Below are positions 25,610 through 34,993 of a stretch of DNA of 64,000 nt, piece by piece (positions within the stretch are counted from its first letter, which is position 1; every line of letters begins with the position of its first letter). This DNA comes from Gillisella vitis (lineage in GTDB: Bacteria > Pseudomonadota > Alphaproteobacteria > Rhizobiales > Rhizobiaceae). Made by a program: the position numbers and the translations under genes. The DNA is taken from assembly GCF_014204625.1 (NCBI RefSeq), contig NZ_JACHLU010000007.1:124001-188000 (forward strand), written 5' to 3'. The notes beneath the pieces are model-generated. The model was not told the DNA's origin and did no database searches. It saw only the letters and a program-made list of their open reading frames with translations.

Positions 25610-25854
25610 GCGCTCCAGCATCGTGAGTTTTATCAAACACCGCCAGGATGCGATAAAACTTTAAATGCGCCGCATAATTCTCTCCTGATATCGATTGCTG
25701 TTTTAGACGGAAAATTATCTGGCGGCTCTTGAACTTTGACACTTGCTTTCACATTTACGTGTTTAAATGCAGTTCCGGGCCCCTCTGACGCGAGTGCCGG
25801 ATACCCGTGATGTCGGAGCTGCAATCCAAAACCCTTCCGGCAAGGAATCCCTCA

Positions 25855-26841
25855 ATGGATTTTCTTTGGGTCGATTTAATGGGCAAGCCCACATGGATGT
25901 GGCTTTTCTTTATCGCAATCGTTCTCTTTCTTCTTATTCTTGATCTTGGCCTGCTGCATAAAAACAGCAAAGAGATTGGCATGGCAGAAAGCTTTGCTTT
26001 CTCCGCCTTCTACATCACGCTTGGCACATTGTTTGGCGGCTGGATATGGTGGCAGTCCGGTCCGCAGGCAGGCCTTGAATATCTCACCGGCTTTGTGATT
26101 GAAAAAAGCCTGGCGATGGACAATATCTTCGTCATTGCGATGATCTTTGGCTATTTCGCCATTCCGCGCGCTTATCAGCACCGCGTGTTGCTCTATGGCA
26201 TCCTCGGCGTGATCGTGCTGCGCGGCATCATGATTGCAGCGGGCGCTGCCATTGTTGAAAGCTATCACTGGGTTCTGTATTTCTTCGCGGCTTTTCTGGT
26301 GTTTACCGGCATCAAAATGCTGTTTGCCTCCGACTCGCATTATGATGTTGCGTCCAACCCGGTCCTCAAACTGGTCCGTCGATATTTTCCAGTGACTGAC
26401 AAGCTTGAAGGTGACCGTTTCATCGTGCGCAAGCCAGATGAAAAAACCGGCAAGCTGAAGACCTATATCACACCGCTGTTGCTGGCACTGATCATGGTCG
26501 AATTCGTCGACCTGGTATTTGCGGTGGATTCCATTCCGGCAATTTTCGCCATCACCACTGACCCTTATATCGTCTACACCTCAAATATCTTCGCTATTCT
26601 TGGCCTGCGCGCCCTGTATTTCGCGCTTTCGGCCATGATCGAGCGATTTGCCTACCTGAAATATGCGTTGGCGGTGGTGTTGGTGTTCATCGGCTCCAAA
26701 ATCTTCGTGGCAGACATGCTGGGTCTCGCCAAAATCCCGCCGCTGGTATCGCTGACGATCACGCTTGCTATTTTGGCCACGGGTATTTTTGGCTCGCTCT
26801 GGGCCACCCGCAAACAAACCAAACAGGTCGACGTCGAATAA
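25855..26841 (+). CDS. TerC-family integral membrane protein
   Basis: A 328-residue membrane protein of the TerC/Alx family with about nine hydrophobic segments. Conserved acidic membrane motifs are ILDLGLLHKN, GFVIEKSLAMDNIFV and LIMVEFVDLVFAVDSIPAIF. Family members are linked to tellurite resistance and, better supported, manganese export or metal loading of exported proteins. The ATG at 25855 has AAGGA 11 bases upstream and removes a 16-residue extension. I looked for the yybP-ykoY manganese riboswitch in the 240 bp upstream and did not see its conserved core. It diverges from rpsD. Confidence 0.93.
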   Translation: MDFLWVDLMGKPTWMWLFFIAIVLFLLILDLGLLHKNSKEIGMAESFAFSAFYITLGTLFGGWIWWQSGPQAGLEYLTGFVIEKSLAMDNIFVIAMIFGYFAIPRAYQHRVLLYGILGVIVLRGIMIAAGAAIVESYHWVLYFFAAFLVFTGIKMLFASDSHYDVASNPVLKLVRRYFPVTDKLEGDRFIVRKPDEKTGKLKTYITPLLLALIMVEFVDLVFAVDSIPAIFAITTDPYIVYTSNIFAILGLRALYFALSAMIERFAYLKYALAVVLVFIGSKIFVADMLGLAKIPPLVSLTITLAILATGIFGSLWATRKQTKQVDVE

Positions 26842-26926
26842 TTGATGCCGTCTTCCGCCGTGGTGCATTCACCACGGCGGAAAACAGGTTTATAGCTGCA
26901 ACACCGATGACAATTGGAATGCACCT

Positions 26927-28162
26927 ATGACCGATACCGTTCTCTCCCGCCTGCTGCGCTATGTGGTGATTGACACTCAATCCGACCCGGAAAGCGCGGC
27001 GCAGCCCTCGACAGAAAAACAGAAGGACTTAAGCCGCCTGTTGGCCAAGGAGCTTCAGGACATGGGCCTCTCTGATGCCCATATGGATGAGCACGGCAAT
27101 GTCTATGCCACCATTCCGGCCAATGTGGATAAGCCCATTCCCACGATTTGCTTTTGCTCGCATGTGGATACGGCACCGGATTTCACCGGCACCAATGTCA
27201 AGCCGCAGGTGGTGAAGAACTATCAGGGCGGCGATATTATTCTGACCGGCGATCCCAGTCAGATTATCCGCGTGAGCAACAATCCGCAACTGAACAATCA
27301 GATCGGCCATGATATTGTCACCACCGATGGCACAACGCTGCTGGGTGCCGATGACAAGGCAGGCGTTGCGGAAATCATGACGGCGGCACAGTTTATTGTC
27401 GATAACCCGCAAATCAAGCATGGTGCCATCAAGATTCTCTTTACCACCGATGAGGAGATTGGCCGGGGTGCTGACAAGGTTGACCTAAAGAAGCTGGGGG
27501 CCGAATTTGGCTACACCATGGATGGCAGCACGGTTGGCGAAATCGAGAACGAGACTTTCTCAGCCGACGGCGTCGACATCACCATCACCGGCGTTGCCAT
27601 TCACCCCGGCACCGCTTTGGGACGGATGGAAAATGCCATCAAGATTGCCAGCGCCATCATTGCCCGCCTGCCCAAAGACCAGACACCGGAAACCACCGAG
27701 GGTCGTCAGGGCTTTATTCACCCCACCGACATCAGCGGCTCGATGGACGAAGCACACCTGAAATTCATCATCCGCGATTTTATCGATGAAGGTTTGGCGC
27801 AAAAAGAAGCGCTGCTGGAAGAGATCACCCGCGATGTGATGCGCGATTACCCCGGCTCCAGCTATAGCTTCAAGGTCAAGCACCAATACCGCAATATGAA
27901 AGTGGTGCTCGATCAACACCCAATGGTGATGAGCAACCTTGAAGAAGCCGTGCGCCGCGTGGGTCTGTCACCAAAACTCCACAGCATTCGTGGCGGCACC
28001 GATGGCTCGCGCCTATCCTTCATGGGCCTGCCCTGCCCCAATATCTACACCGGCGGCCATGCCTATCACTCGCCACTGGAGTGGATCAGCGTGCAGGATA
28101 TGGAAACCTCGGTGAAGACCATTGTTGAGCTGATCAAGGTTTGGGAAGAACGGGCACATTAA
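26927..28162 (+). CDS. pepT: peptidase T (tripeptidase)
   Basis: Zinc aminotripeptidase of the M20B family that removes the N-terminal residue of tripeptides in the cytoplasm. The 411-residue protein has the metal-ligand motifs SHVDTAPDF, LLGADDKAGVAEIM, FTTDEEIGRGAD, and the dimerisation-domain HPGTALGRMENA; IRGGTDGSRLSFMGLPCPN precedes the last His. Normal length and all ligands present. It follows terC by 85 bp on the same strand. Confidence 0.96.
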   Translation: MTDTVLSRLLRYVVIDTQSDPESAAQPSTEKQKDLSRLLAKELQDMGLSDAHMDEHGNVYATIPANVDKPIPTICFCSHVDTAPDFTGTNVKPQVVKNYQGGDIILTGDPSQIIRVSNNPQLNNQIGHDIVTTDGTTLLGADDKAGVAEIMTAAQFIVDNPQIKHGAIKILFTTDEEIGRGADKVDLKKLGAEFGYTMDGSTVGEIENETFSADGVDITITGVAIHPGTALGRMENAIKIASAIIARLPKDQTPETTEGRQGFIHPTDISGSMDEAHLKFIIRDFIDEGLAQKEALLEEITRDVMRDYPGSSYSFKVKHQYRNMKVVLDQHPMVMSNLEEAVRRVGLSPKLHSIRGGTDGSRLSFMGLPCPNIYTGGHAYHSPLEWISVQDMETSVKTIVELIKVWEERAH

Positions 28163-28216
28163 GCCCGCATTCACAGGACCGAATGTTTGTACAAATAGGA
28201 TTAAAGGTCAGCCGGA

Positions 28217-28801
28217 ATGAACAATAAGACACTGGAGTTTTATGCCACCAATGCCGCGACATATGTTTCACACGGCACCGTTAATCCACGTTTGAACAGC
28301 TTTCTCGACCGCTTGCCGCCCGGTGGCACGATTCTGGAATTGGGCACGGGCAGCGGTGTTGATGCGAAAGCGATGCTGAACGCAGGCTTTCGCGTCGATG
28401 CCACGGACGGTTCCAGCGAGCTCGCCCAGGAGGCCGAAAAATTGCTGGGGCAGCCTGTTCGCCAGATGTTGTTCAACCAACTGGACGCAGTTCAAGCCTA
28501 TGACGGTGTTTATGCCAATGCTTCGCTTTTACATGCAGCCCGCACGGACCTGCCGGACATTATCAGCCGGATTCACCGTTCGCTGAAAATGGGCGGGTAT
28601 GTGTGGGCCAGCTTCAAAGGCGGCCAGCAAGAAGGGCTGGACGGGCTTGGTCGCTATTATAACTACCTCAGCGCCAGCGAACTCAAACAGCTCTGGTCCC
28701 ACAACGGCCAATGGTCAACTCTGGAGCACGAAAGCTGGCTCGGCTCCGGCTATGATAAACTGCCGACAGAATGGCATTACATCATTGCAAAACGCCAGTA
28801 G
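28217..28801 (+). CDS. class I SAM-dependent methyltransferase
   Basis: A 194-residue single-domain methyltransferase. The SAM-binding motif I is ILELGTGSGVDAKAML, with an acidic residue at the end of strand 2 (VDATDGSSELA) and motif IV/V around YDGVYANASLLHAARTDLPD. The C-terminal part SFKGGQQEGLDGLGRYYNYL resembles proteins of the methyltransferase_11/tellurite-type group. The substrate is unknown. It starts 54 bp after pepT and ends 2 bp before the convergent esterase gene. Confidence 0.88.
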   Translation: MNNKTLEFYATNAATYVSHGTVNPRLNSFLDRLPPGGTILELGTGSGVDAKAMLNAGFRVDATDGSSELAQEAEKLLGQPVRQMLFNQLDAVQAYDGVYANASLLHAARTDLPDIISRIHRSLKMGGYVWASFKGGQQEGLDGLGRYYNYLSASELKQLWSHNGQWSTLEHESWLGSGYDKLPTEWHYIIAKRQ

Positions 28802-28803
28802 CT

Positions 28804-29724
28804 TTACAAAAGGTGATGCTTGCGCATCCACGCTTCAAGAGCCGGGGTCCAGACCACCGGCTCTTGTTTTTTGACGCCCATGGCAAAGCCGTGGCCACCT
28901 GTTTGTAATGGGATCAGTTCAACCGGCACATCCGCTTTTTCGCACGCCGCCTGCATCAGAAGCGAATTGTTGAAATCAGCCACCGGGTCATCCTTGGCGT
29001 GGACCAACAGAAATGGCGGGTCATTGGGTTTGACGCCGGTTTCCACTGACCATTTTGCCACGGCCTCTGCATCTGGCTTGCGCCCCACCAATTTCATCCG
29101 CGTCCATGTATGATCATAGGGGGCTTTGAGCGTAATAACGGGATAGGCCAGCACCGAAAAATCCGGCCTTGCCGACAGGCAGTCCGTGGCATCCACTGAC
29201 TGATAGCTGACCTCATCAAACCGGGTTGAGAGCATTCCCATCAAATGACCACCTGCGGAGAAACCCATACAGCCGATCTTTGCGTTATCGAGGCCAAGGC
29301 TGGCCGCTTGGGCGCGAATAAGGCGCACGGCGCGTTGCGCATCTTGCAGGGGTGCCAGCGGCCCAACGGTCCATCCCTCGCCGGGCAGGCGATAGGTGAT
29401 AATAAAGGCGGTGACGCCGCGCTCAGACAGCCATTTGGCGGCTGCCTCACCTTCGTGTTTTTCCGAGATGACCCGATAACCACCGCCGGGAGCAATCAAG
29501 ACGGCGGTTCCATTTGGCTGATCTGGCCGCACCATTCGCAATGTTGGTATTGCAACGCTGATGATGGAGCCATGACGATCAATCACCGGGCCAGTTTCCG
29601 GCCCACCACCGCCGGGCGGCTTTGTGGGCCAAAGGGGTGTGGCATCCGTCGAGAGTGAATTGGCCAAAGCGCTCACAAAAGGGCTTATCGCCAAAAAAGT
29701 CATGAATACCCGCCGCCCAAACAT
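28804..29724 (-). CDS. secreted alpha/beta-hydrolase (acetyl esterase/xylan-esterase-like)
   Basis: A 306-residue alpha/beta hydrolase with an N-terminal signal-like segment (RVFMTFLAISPFVSALA), so probably periplasmic. Motifs: oxyanion-hole region GTAVLIAPGGGYRVIS, nucleophile elbow GCMGFSAGGHLMG, acid DDPVADFNNS and His GGHGFAMGVK. This pattern fits the BD-FAE/acetyl-esterase group that acts on short-chain esters, often of polysaccharides. The natural substrate is unknown. It converges with the methyltransferase gene. Confidence 0.88.
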   Translation of the reverse strand: MFGRRVFMTFLAISPFVSALANSLSTDATPLWPTKPPGGGGPETGPVIDRHGSIISVAIPTLRMVRPDQPNGTAVLIAPGGGYRVISEKHEGEAAAKWLSERGVTAFIITYRLPGEGWTVGPLAPLQDAQRAVRLIRAQAASLGLDNAKIGCMGFSAGGHLMGMLSTRFDEVSYQSVDATDCLSARPDFSVLAYPVITLKAPYDHTWTRMKLVGRKPDAEAVAKWSVETGVKPNDPPFLLVHAKDDPVADFNNSLLMQAACEKADVPVELIPLQTGGHGFAMGVKKQEPVVWTPALEAWMRKHHLL

Positions 29725-29767
29725 TTTGTGTCACACTTTCAAAACCGAGACTGTGTGACTATACGGC

Positions 29768-31294
29768 CTATTCCGCAGCACTACGGCCGTCAGTAAGATC
29801 ATCATCACTGCCGTTTGCATCTCCCGGCAGCGTCTCGGCTTCCAAATCCGGGAAGGCAACAATGCGTTTGCCGGAAAAATCGGTGTGGACCACCACCAAC
29901 CCCTGCTCTTCGAAATAGCCCAGCAAGCGACGCGCGCGGCGAGCCGAATGGGTACCATAGGCACGGGCTATGCGCAAATCCGATGGGCAAGGCTCATTGC
30001 GAAGGGCTGCCTTGGCCATGAGCAGGAACACGCCCTGCAAATCATCGGAGACCCGCATGGATAAAGACAGGGCCGTCTGCCAGCCCTCGGAGGCAGCGGT
30101 TTCTTCATCCACGCCTGCGCGGGTCACGGCCACACGGCGGCGGAATTCCCCCATCGGCATGGGTGGACCACCAACGCGGCGCATACGGGCGCGCACGAGG
30201 AACTCCTGATAGAGCACCGCATCGGTGCGATAGGCAGCCTGTGGATCATCGAGAATTTCCGCCAGAACCGCAGCCATCCGCTCTTCGCGGTCTTCCGCTG
30301 TCATCTCCGGCTGCGATGGCCGAGCGGGATTGACCTCTTCGCTCATCACCGGTGTGGCGCGGGACAGTTCGGCCAGAATATCCGTGGTCGGGCGTGGCGC
30401 GGGTGCCACCCGGCGCATAATGGGCCGGGTAAACTCTTCAGGGTCGGGCGTGAAAATCAGCTCTTCCACGTCCTGCGGCGCATTGGGCAGCGGCATCAGT
30501 TTGGGGCTGCTTGATCGTGCCGAAGTTTCCACATCGCCAATAACAATCGGCAGCGGACGGCGCGACAGTGCCGGGCCAAGGGCTACAAAATGACCGCGTT
30601 TCAAATCACGAAACATTTCGGCCTGACGGCGATCCATGCCGAGAAGATCAGCGGCGCGGGCCATGTCAATATCGAGAAAGGTCCGGCCCATCAGGAAGTT
30701 GGAGGCTTCTGCGGCCACATTTTTGGCAAGCTTTGCAAGGCGCTGGGTGGCAATCACCCCCGCAAGACCGCGTTTACGGCCACGGCACATCAGATTGGTC
30801 ATCGCGCCGAGGGACAGTTTACGGGCATCTTCCGAGACATCGCCACCAACGGCGGGCGCAAACATCTGCGCTTCATCGACCACCACCAGCACGGGGTACC
30901 AATATTCGCGTTCGGCATCAAACAGCCCGTTGAGAAAAATACCAGCGGCACGCATCTGCTGCTCAACATCCAGCCCTTCCAGCGTCAAAACGCAGGAAAC
31001 GCGATGCTGACGGATGCGATTGGCAATGCCGATCAGTTCCGCATCGCTACGTTCCCCATCAACAACAAGATGGCCGTATTTATCGGAGAGCGTGACGAAA
31101 TCACCTTCAGGATCAATGATGATCTGCTGCACCCATTGCGCCGACTGTTCCAGCAAACGCCGCAGCAAATGCGACTTGCCAGAGCCGGAATTGCCCTGCA
31201 CCAGAAGGCGGGTTGCCAGCAATTCCTCGATATCGAGCTTGGCGGGTTGGCCACCCGACACTGTTCCCATATCGATTCCGACCTGCAACGTCAT
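29768..31294 (-). CDS. HerA/DUF87-type P-loop ATPase
   Basis: A 508-residue ATPase of the HerA-FtsK superfamily. Walker A is LVQGNSGSGKSHLLRR, Walker B is VLVVVDEAQMFAP, and NLMCRGRKRGLAGVIATQRL holds the sensor Gln and arginines typical of DUF87 proteins. After a Pro-rich linker (about 280-340) the C-terminal 170 residues contain a winged-helix-like part (RRARRLLGYFEEQGLVVVHT). HerA-like ATPases drive DNA or protein translocation; no partner nuclease such as NurA is nearby, so the role is unknown. The ATG at 31294 follows GAGGGTT and is preferred over an upstream start. Single gene. Confidence 0.85.
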   Translation of the reverse strand: MTLQVGIDMGTVSGGQPAKLDIEELLATRLLVQGNSGSGKSHLLRRLLEQSAQWVQQIIIDPEGDFVTLSDKYGHLVVDGERSDAELIGIANRIRQHRVSCVLTLEGLDVEQQMRAAGIFLNGLFDAEREYWYPVLVVVDEAQMFAPAVGGDVSEDARKLSLGAMTNLMCRGRKRGLAGVIATQRLAKLAKNVAAEASNFLMGRTFLDIDMARAADLLGMDRRQAEMFRDLKRGHFVALGPALSRRPLPIVIGDVETSARSSSPKLMPLPNAPQDVEELIFTPDPEEFTRPIMRRVAPAPRPTTDILAELSRATPVMSEEVNPARPSQPEMTAEDREERMAAVLAEILDDPQAAYRTDAVLYQEFLVRARMRRVGGPPMPMGEFRRRVAVTRAGVDEETAASEGWQTALSLSMRVSDDLQGVFLLMAKAALRNEPCPSDLRIARAYGTHSARRARRLLGYFEEQGLVVVHTDFSGKRIVAFPDLEAETLPGDANGSDDDLTDGRSAAE

Positions 31295-31345
31295 AACCCT
31301 CGTGATCTTTGGAAGTGGCCCCAAGGCCAATCAAGCCTGATCCCA

Positions 31346-31386
31346 TAGATCATTTCATTGTTCTAAGGAAACAATGAAATGATCTA
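31346..31386. repeat. perfect 16-bp hairpin upstream of the ATPase gene
   Basis: AGATCATTTCATTGTT and its complement AACAATGAAATGATCT form a long perfect stem around a short loop (CTAAGGA area). It lies about 50 bp upstream of the HerA-like gene start, so it could be an operator or a mobile palindrome. No second copy was seen in the window. Confidence 0.6.
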
Positions 31387-31401
31387 TGCTCTCGCTTTAT
31401 C

Positions 31402-31445
31402 GCATTTCCGAACGCAAAACCGCCGCGCACTTTTGCTGGAAATGC
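31402..31445. repeat. 44-bp palindromic repeat, family GCATTTCC, copy 1
   Basis: Arms GCATTTCC/GGAAATGC and CGCAAAA/TTTTGC enclose about 10 bases. The same 44-bp block, differing at a few loop bases, is at 62952-62995. It is a common rhizobial intergenic palindrome. Confidence 0.8.
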
Positions 31446-31510
31446 TGTAACAGAAAATGAAAGGCTTGCGTGGGTCTTGTTGCCAAAACCCACAGACAAT
31501 CACAGCCCGA

Positions 31511-32875
31511 TCAATCCGGGTCGGAAAGCGGCACCGGCGAAACCAGAATTTTATCGATACGGCGGCCATCCAGATCAATCACTTCGAACTTCCAGCCACT
31601 TTTGACAAAGCTTTCGCCCAAAGACGGAATGCGCTTCAACTCGTCCAACACAAAACCGGCAACCGTGGTGAAATCCGGGTCATCATCCACCGGCACGCGG
31701 ATGTGCTCGACAAACTCATCAATCGGCGTCCAGCCTGCCACCAGATAAGAACCATCTTCGCGCATCAACAGGGCTGGCTCTTCCTCGCCATCTTCCTGAT
31801 AGGCACCAGTGATCGCTTCGAGAATATCACCGGAGGTAATGATGCCTTCAAAATGGCCGTACTCATCATAAACCAGCACCATATGCTGACTGGTCTTGCG
31901 GATCGACTGGATAATGTCGATAGCGCCTGCCAGATCCGACACAATCGGCACCTCATGGGTCAGTTCACGAATATCAATATCATTGCCACGCGCCAGCGCA
32001 TCATAGAAATTCTTGACCGGCATCACGCCGATGATTTCATCGGAATTGCCATTGCGCACCGGCATACGCGAATGCTGGCTCTCGTTGAGCTTTTCACGGA
32101 TTTCATCCACGGTGTCGTCCACACCAATGGTATCCACGTCGCGCCGCGGTGTCATCAGCCCACGGGCAGTTCGGTCAGCCAGGCGCATGACGCCCGAAAT
32201 CATTTGTGACTCTTCCGAATCGATCACGCCGGCGCTCTGGGCTTCAGCCAGAACAGTCTTGATCTCTTCGTCTGTAACAGTGCCATTCGAGCTGCCCTTT
32301 TGGCCCAACAGCGCCAGAACGGCGCGGCCTGAGCCATCCAGCAACCAGACCAGCGGCGCACAGACTTTGGACAGCACCACCATAGTGCCTGCCATACGGG
32401 CGGCGACAAGCTCGGGATTGCGCAATGCAATCTGCTTGGGCACCAGTTCGCCAACGATCAGAGACAGATAGGTGATCAGCACGACAACAGAGCCGACGCC
32501 TAAGGCGCTTGCCAAAGATTCGGCCATACCCTGGGCCAGAAGCCATTGTGTAAAGCGCGCACCAAGGGTCGCGCCGGAAAAGGCACCGGACAGCACGCCA
32601 ACAAGGGTAATGCCAATCTGCACAGTAGAAATAAAACGGCCGGGGTTTTCACCGAGGCTAATGGCCGTTGCGGCCCCTCTATGCCCTGCCTCCGCGAGAA
32701 CTTTAAGGCGGGCAGAGCGGGCGGACACAACCGCAAGCTCTGACATTGACAAAACCCCGTTCAGCAAGGTGAGCAAGGCGACAATAACAATTTCGGCGAT
32801 CAAGCTGTTTAAAATCTCATAGGAGCCACGCAAAGGTGGCGGGTGTGAGAGCTTTAACACAAAACCATGCCGCAA
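31511..32875 (-). CDS. CorC/HlyC-type CBS-domain transporter protein (DUF21)
   Basis: A 454-residue membrane protein with an N-terminal DUF21 region of about four hydrophobic segments (EIVIVALLTLLNGVLSMSEL, FISTVQIGITLVGVLSGAFS), a cytoplasmic CBS-domain pair (MTPRRDVDTIGVDDTVDEI and VPIVSDLAGAIDIIQSIRKT), and a C-terminal CorC_HlyC domain (GSYLVAGWTPIDEFVEHIRV). Family members act in magnesium/cobalt efflux; older annotations call them haemolysins. The start at 32875 is the longest; the first 20 residues look non-membrane and an internal start is possible. Single gene. Confidence 0.9.
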   Translation of the reverse strand: MRHGFVLKLSHPPPLRGSYEILNSLIAEIVIVALLTLLNGVLSMSELAVVSARSARLKVLAEAGHRGAATAISLGENPGRFISTVQIGITLVGVLSGAFSGATLGARFTQWLLAQGMAESLASALGVGSVVVLITYLSLIVGELVPKQIALRNPELVAARMAGTMVVLSKVCAPLVWLLDGSGRAVLALLGQKGSSNGTVTDEEIKTVLAEAQSAGVIDSEESQMISGVMRLADRTARGLMTPRRDVDTIGVDDTVDEIREKLNESQHSRMPVRNGNSDEIIGVMPVKNFYDALARGNDIDIRELTHEVPIVSDLAGAIDIIQSIRKTSQHMVLVYDEYGHFEGIITSGDILEAITGAYQEDGEEEPALLMREDGSYLVAGWTPIDEFVEHIRVPVDDDPDFTTVAGFVLDELKRIPSLGESFVKSGWKFEVIDLDGRRIDKILVSPVPLSDPD

Positions 32876-32973
32876 TCCAAATGCAGATATGCATTTTTAC
32901 AGGGTGAAACGGCGAATACAGCATTGAATTCAGGAAACAGGATCAGCAATGCCCCTGCTTTTCAGGGGGATTA

Positions 32974-33076
32974 GAGCATCGGACCGAAAAGTGCCCCCGG
33001 TTTTCGGAAAAATCCGATGCAAAAATAAAAAGCTATAGCATCGTGCCGATTCCGATTTAGGGACCGATGCTATAGC
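32974..33076. repeat. two-hairpin intergenic repeat, family GCATCGGA, copy 2
   Basis: This is the reverse-complement copy of 17601-17701, with hairpin 2 at 32977-33020 and hairpin 1 at 33032-33076. It overlaps the 3' end of murI: the murI stop (33057-33059) and its last six codons lie inside hairpin 1. Confidence 0.85.
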
Positions 33077-33896
33077 TGCCGCATTGCAGGGATAAACCAA
33101 AGCCTTGCAGCAATCGGCGAGTGGCAAAATCGGGCTGACCGGAGGTAAACTGGGCAAAATCAGCATTGAAATAGGCGCTGTCTGCGTGAGTCTCTGCCTG
33201 TGCCATCGGCACAAGGCGCCGTGCCTGACGGGCAATGGCTTCCGCAGGGTCAAGCCAATCCACCGGCCAGGGCGCAAGCTTGCGGAACCTGTTGGCCAGA
33301 AAGGGATAATGGGTGCAGGCCAGCACGATAATATCTGTCCTCGTCTCAGCTTCCGTCACAAAGCAGGGCGCAATTTCCGCCATCAAATCGTCATCCGAGA
33401 CCTGTTCGCCACGGATATAGGTTTCCGCCAACTGCGCCAGATGTTTCGAGCCCACCAGATTGACCTGACACTGGCTGGCAAAAGATTGAATCAGATCGCG
33501 GGTGTAAGCGCGCTTGACGGCCCCGGGCGTTGCCAGAACAGAGATCAGACCGGAGCGGGTGCGCTCTGCTGCGGGCTTGATGGCCGGAACGGTGCCAACA
33601 AATTTCCGAGTGGGAAAAGCGGCCCGCAGATCGGCCCCCACCAGTGTGAATGCCGTGTTGCAGGCAATAATCACCACTTCGGGATCATAGGTGGACAGAA
33701 GCCTGCCGAACAAGGTGATGATTCGCGCCCGCAATGGCTCTTCTTCCCAATCACCATAGGGAAAGCCTGCATCATCGGCGACATAGATAAAGCCACGCTC
33801 TGGCATCAGCACCCGCGCTTCACGCAGCACGGTCAAACCACCAATGCCGGAATCAAACACCAGAACCGGCTTCAGATCAGATGTCATGCCCGTCAT
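33057..33896 (-). CDS. murI: glutamate racemase
   Basis: Interconverts L- and D-glutamate to supply D-Glu for peptidoglycan. The 279-residue protein has [17 protein letters not shown], the first catalytic Cys in [13 protein letters not shown], and the second in [14 protein letters not shown] take the ATG at 33896 ([14 protein letters not shown]), which has AGAGGA 9 bases upstream; earlier ATGs have no such site. The start overlaps the trmJ 3' end by 20 bp, implying coupling. The last residues SYSIGP are encoded within an inserted palindromic repeat, so the natural C-terminus was probably replaced. Confidence 0.94.
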   Translation of the reverse strand: MTGMTSDLKPVLVFDSGIGGLTVLREARVLMPERGFIYVADDAGFPYGDWEEEPLRARIITLFGRLLSTYDPEVVIIACNTAFTLVGADLRAAFPTRKFVGTVPAIKPAAERTRSGLISVLATPGAVKRAYTRDLIQSFASQCQVNLVGSKHLAQLAETYIRGEQVSDDDLMAEIAPCFVTEAETRTDIIVLACTHYPFLANRFRKLAPWPVDWLDPAEAIARQARRLVPMAQAETHADSAYFNADFAQFTSGQPDFATRRLLQGFGLSLQCGSYSIGP

Positions 33897-34722
33897 CAAT
33901 GTCATTCCTCTCACCCTCCAGCAATGCACCATCGACTGGAGCCCCGGCACCACGCGGATTTTTGCGCGAAAACCGATCCAGCGACGAAACAACGCCACGC
34001 ATCACCTTGATCTCTTGCGACGAGAACCCGCGCTTCGACAAGACAGCACGAAGATTGTCGACCATTCGTGCCTTTTTATGAACGGGCCGGAAATATCCGC
34101 GCGAATCCAGCGCATCTTCCATATGCTCAAACAGCCCGATCACTTCATCCTTGGTGGCGGGCAATTGATCAATTTCCTGAAACGGCGTGGCGGTGACATC
34201 CTCCATGCCGGATTTCATCCATTCATAGGACATCAACAGCACGGCCTGGGCAATATTCAGCGAAGCAAAAGCGGGATTGACCGGAAACGTCACAATCTCG
34301 TCGGCCAGCGCCACATCTTCATTGGTCAGACCGGACTTTTCGCGGCCAAACAGGATGCCAGTCTTTTGGCCAGCGCGGAAACGGCTCCGCAAGGTTGAGG
34401 CCGCCGTGACCGGAGATGCAACGGGCTTGAAATTATCCCGCTGACGGGCTGTGGTCGCATAGAGAAAGTTGAGATCGGCAATGGCCTCTTCAACCGTTGC
34501 AAAAACCACAGCGCCATCAATCACATGATCTGCCTTCGAGGCAGCCGAGCGGGCCTTGTCTGATGGCCAGCCATCACGCGGGTTCACCAGTCGCAGTTCT
34601 CCTAGACCAAAATTGGCCATGGCCCGCGCCACCATGCCGATGTTTTCACCCAATTGCGGCTCGACCAGAATGATCGCCGGGCCTTCGGCAATGAGTTCAC
34701 GTTCGCTGTTGGTGCCTGCCAT
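33877..34722 (-). CDS. trmJ: tRNA (cytidine/uridine-2'-O-)-methyltransferase TrmJ
   Basis: SPOUT-family methyltransferase that modifies the 2'-OH of tRNA position 32. The 281-residue protein has the SPOUT knot motifs: [40 protein letters not shown], and [20 protein letters not shown]. The C-terminal extension of about 90 residues matches TrmJ rather than TrmL. The ATG at 34722 follows AGGACG. The murI gene overlaps its end. It diverges from icd. Confidence 0.93.
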   Translation of the reverse strand: MAGTNSERELIAEGPAIILVEPQLGENIGMVARAMANFGLGELRLVNPRDGWPSDKARSAASKADHVIDGAVVFATVEEAIADLNFLYATTARQRDNFKPVASPVTAASTLRSRFRAGQKTGILFGREKSGLTNEDVALADEIVTFPVNPAFASLNIAQAVLLMSYEWMKSGMEDVTATPFQEIDQLPATKDEVIGLFEHMEDALDSRGYFRPVHKKARMVDNLRAVLSKRGFSSQEIKVMRGVVSSLDRFSRKNPRGAGAPVDGALLEGERNDIDDGHDI

Positions 34723-34993
34723 GGTTTTCGTCCTGAATGTCACCGAGTTTCGGTTTTTTGACGCCTGAATGGGCATAAATCATCCAAAAGGCAAGAGCCG
34801 AGACCGTGGCCGAACTGCCAAAATCCATGGGATTTGCCGGTACGTATCAACAATTGAAACCTGACAGCGCGAAAATCCGGGTCGGGACATCGCTTCCTGT
34901 TTGCCTTGGCTCATGAGAATGCTATAGGCAAATCCGGTTTATACAAATCCGATGCGGCGCATTTCAAGGCCGCGCTATTGATGAGGAAAACAT

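Noticed and set aside
25610..25854. Possible yybP-ykoY manganese riboswitch before terC
   Set aside because: The conserved core and paired elements of the motif were not found by eye.
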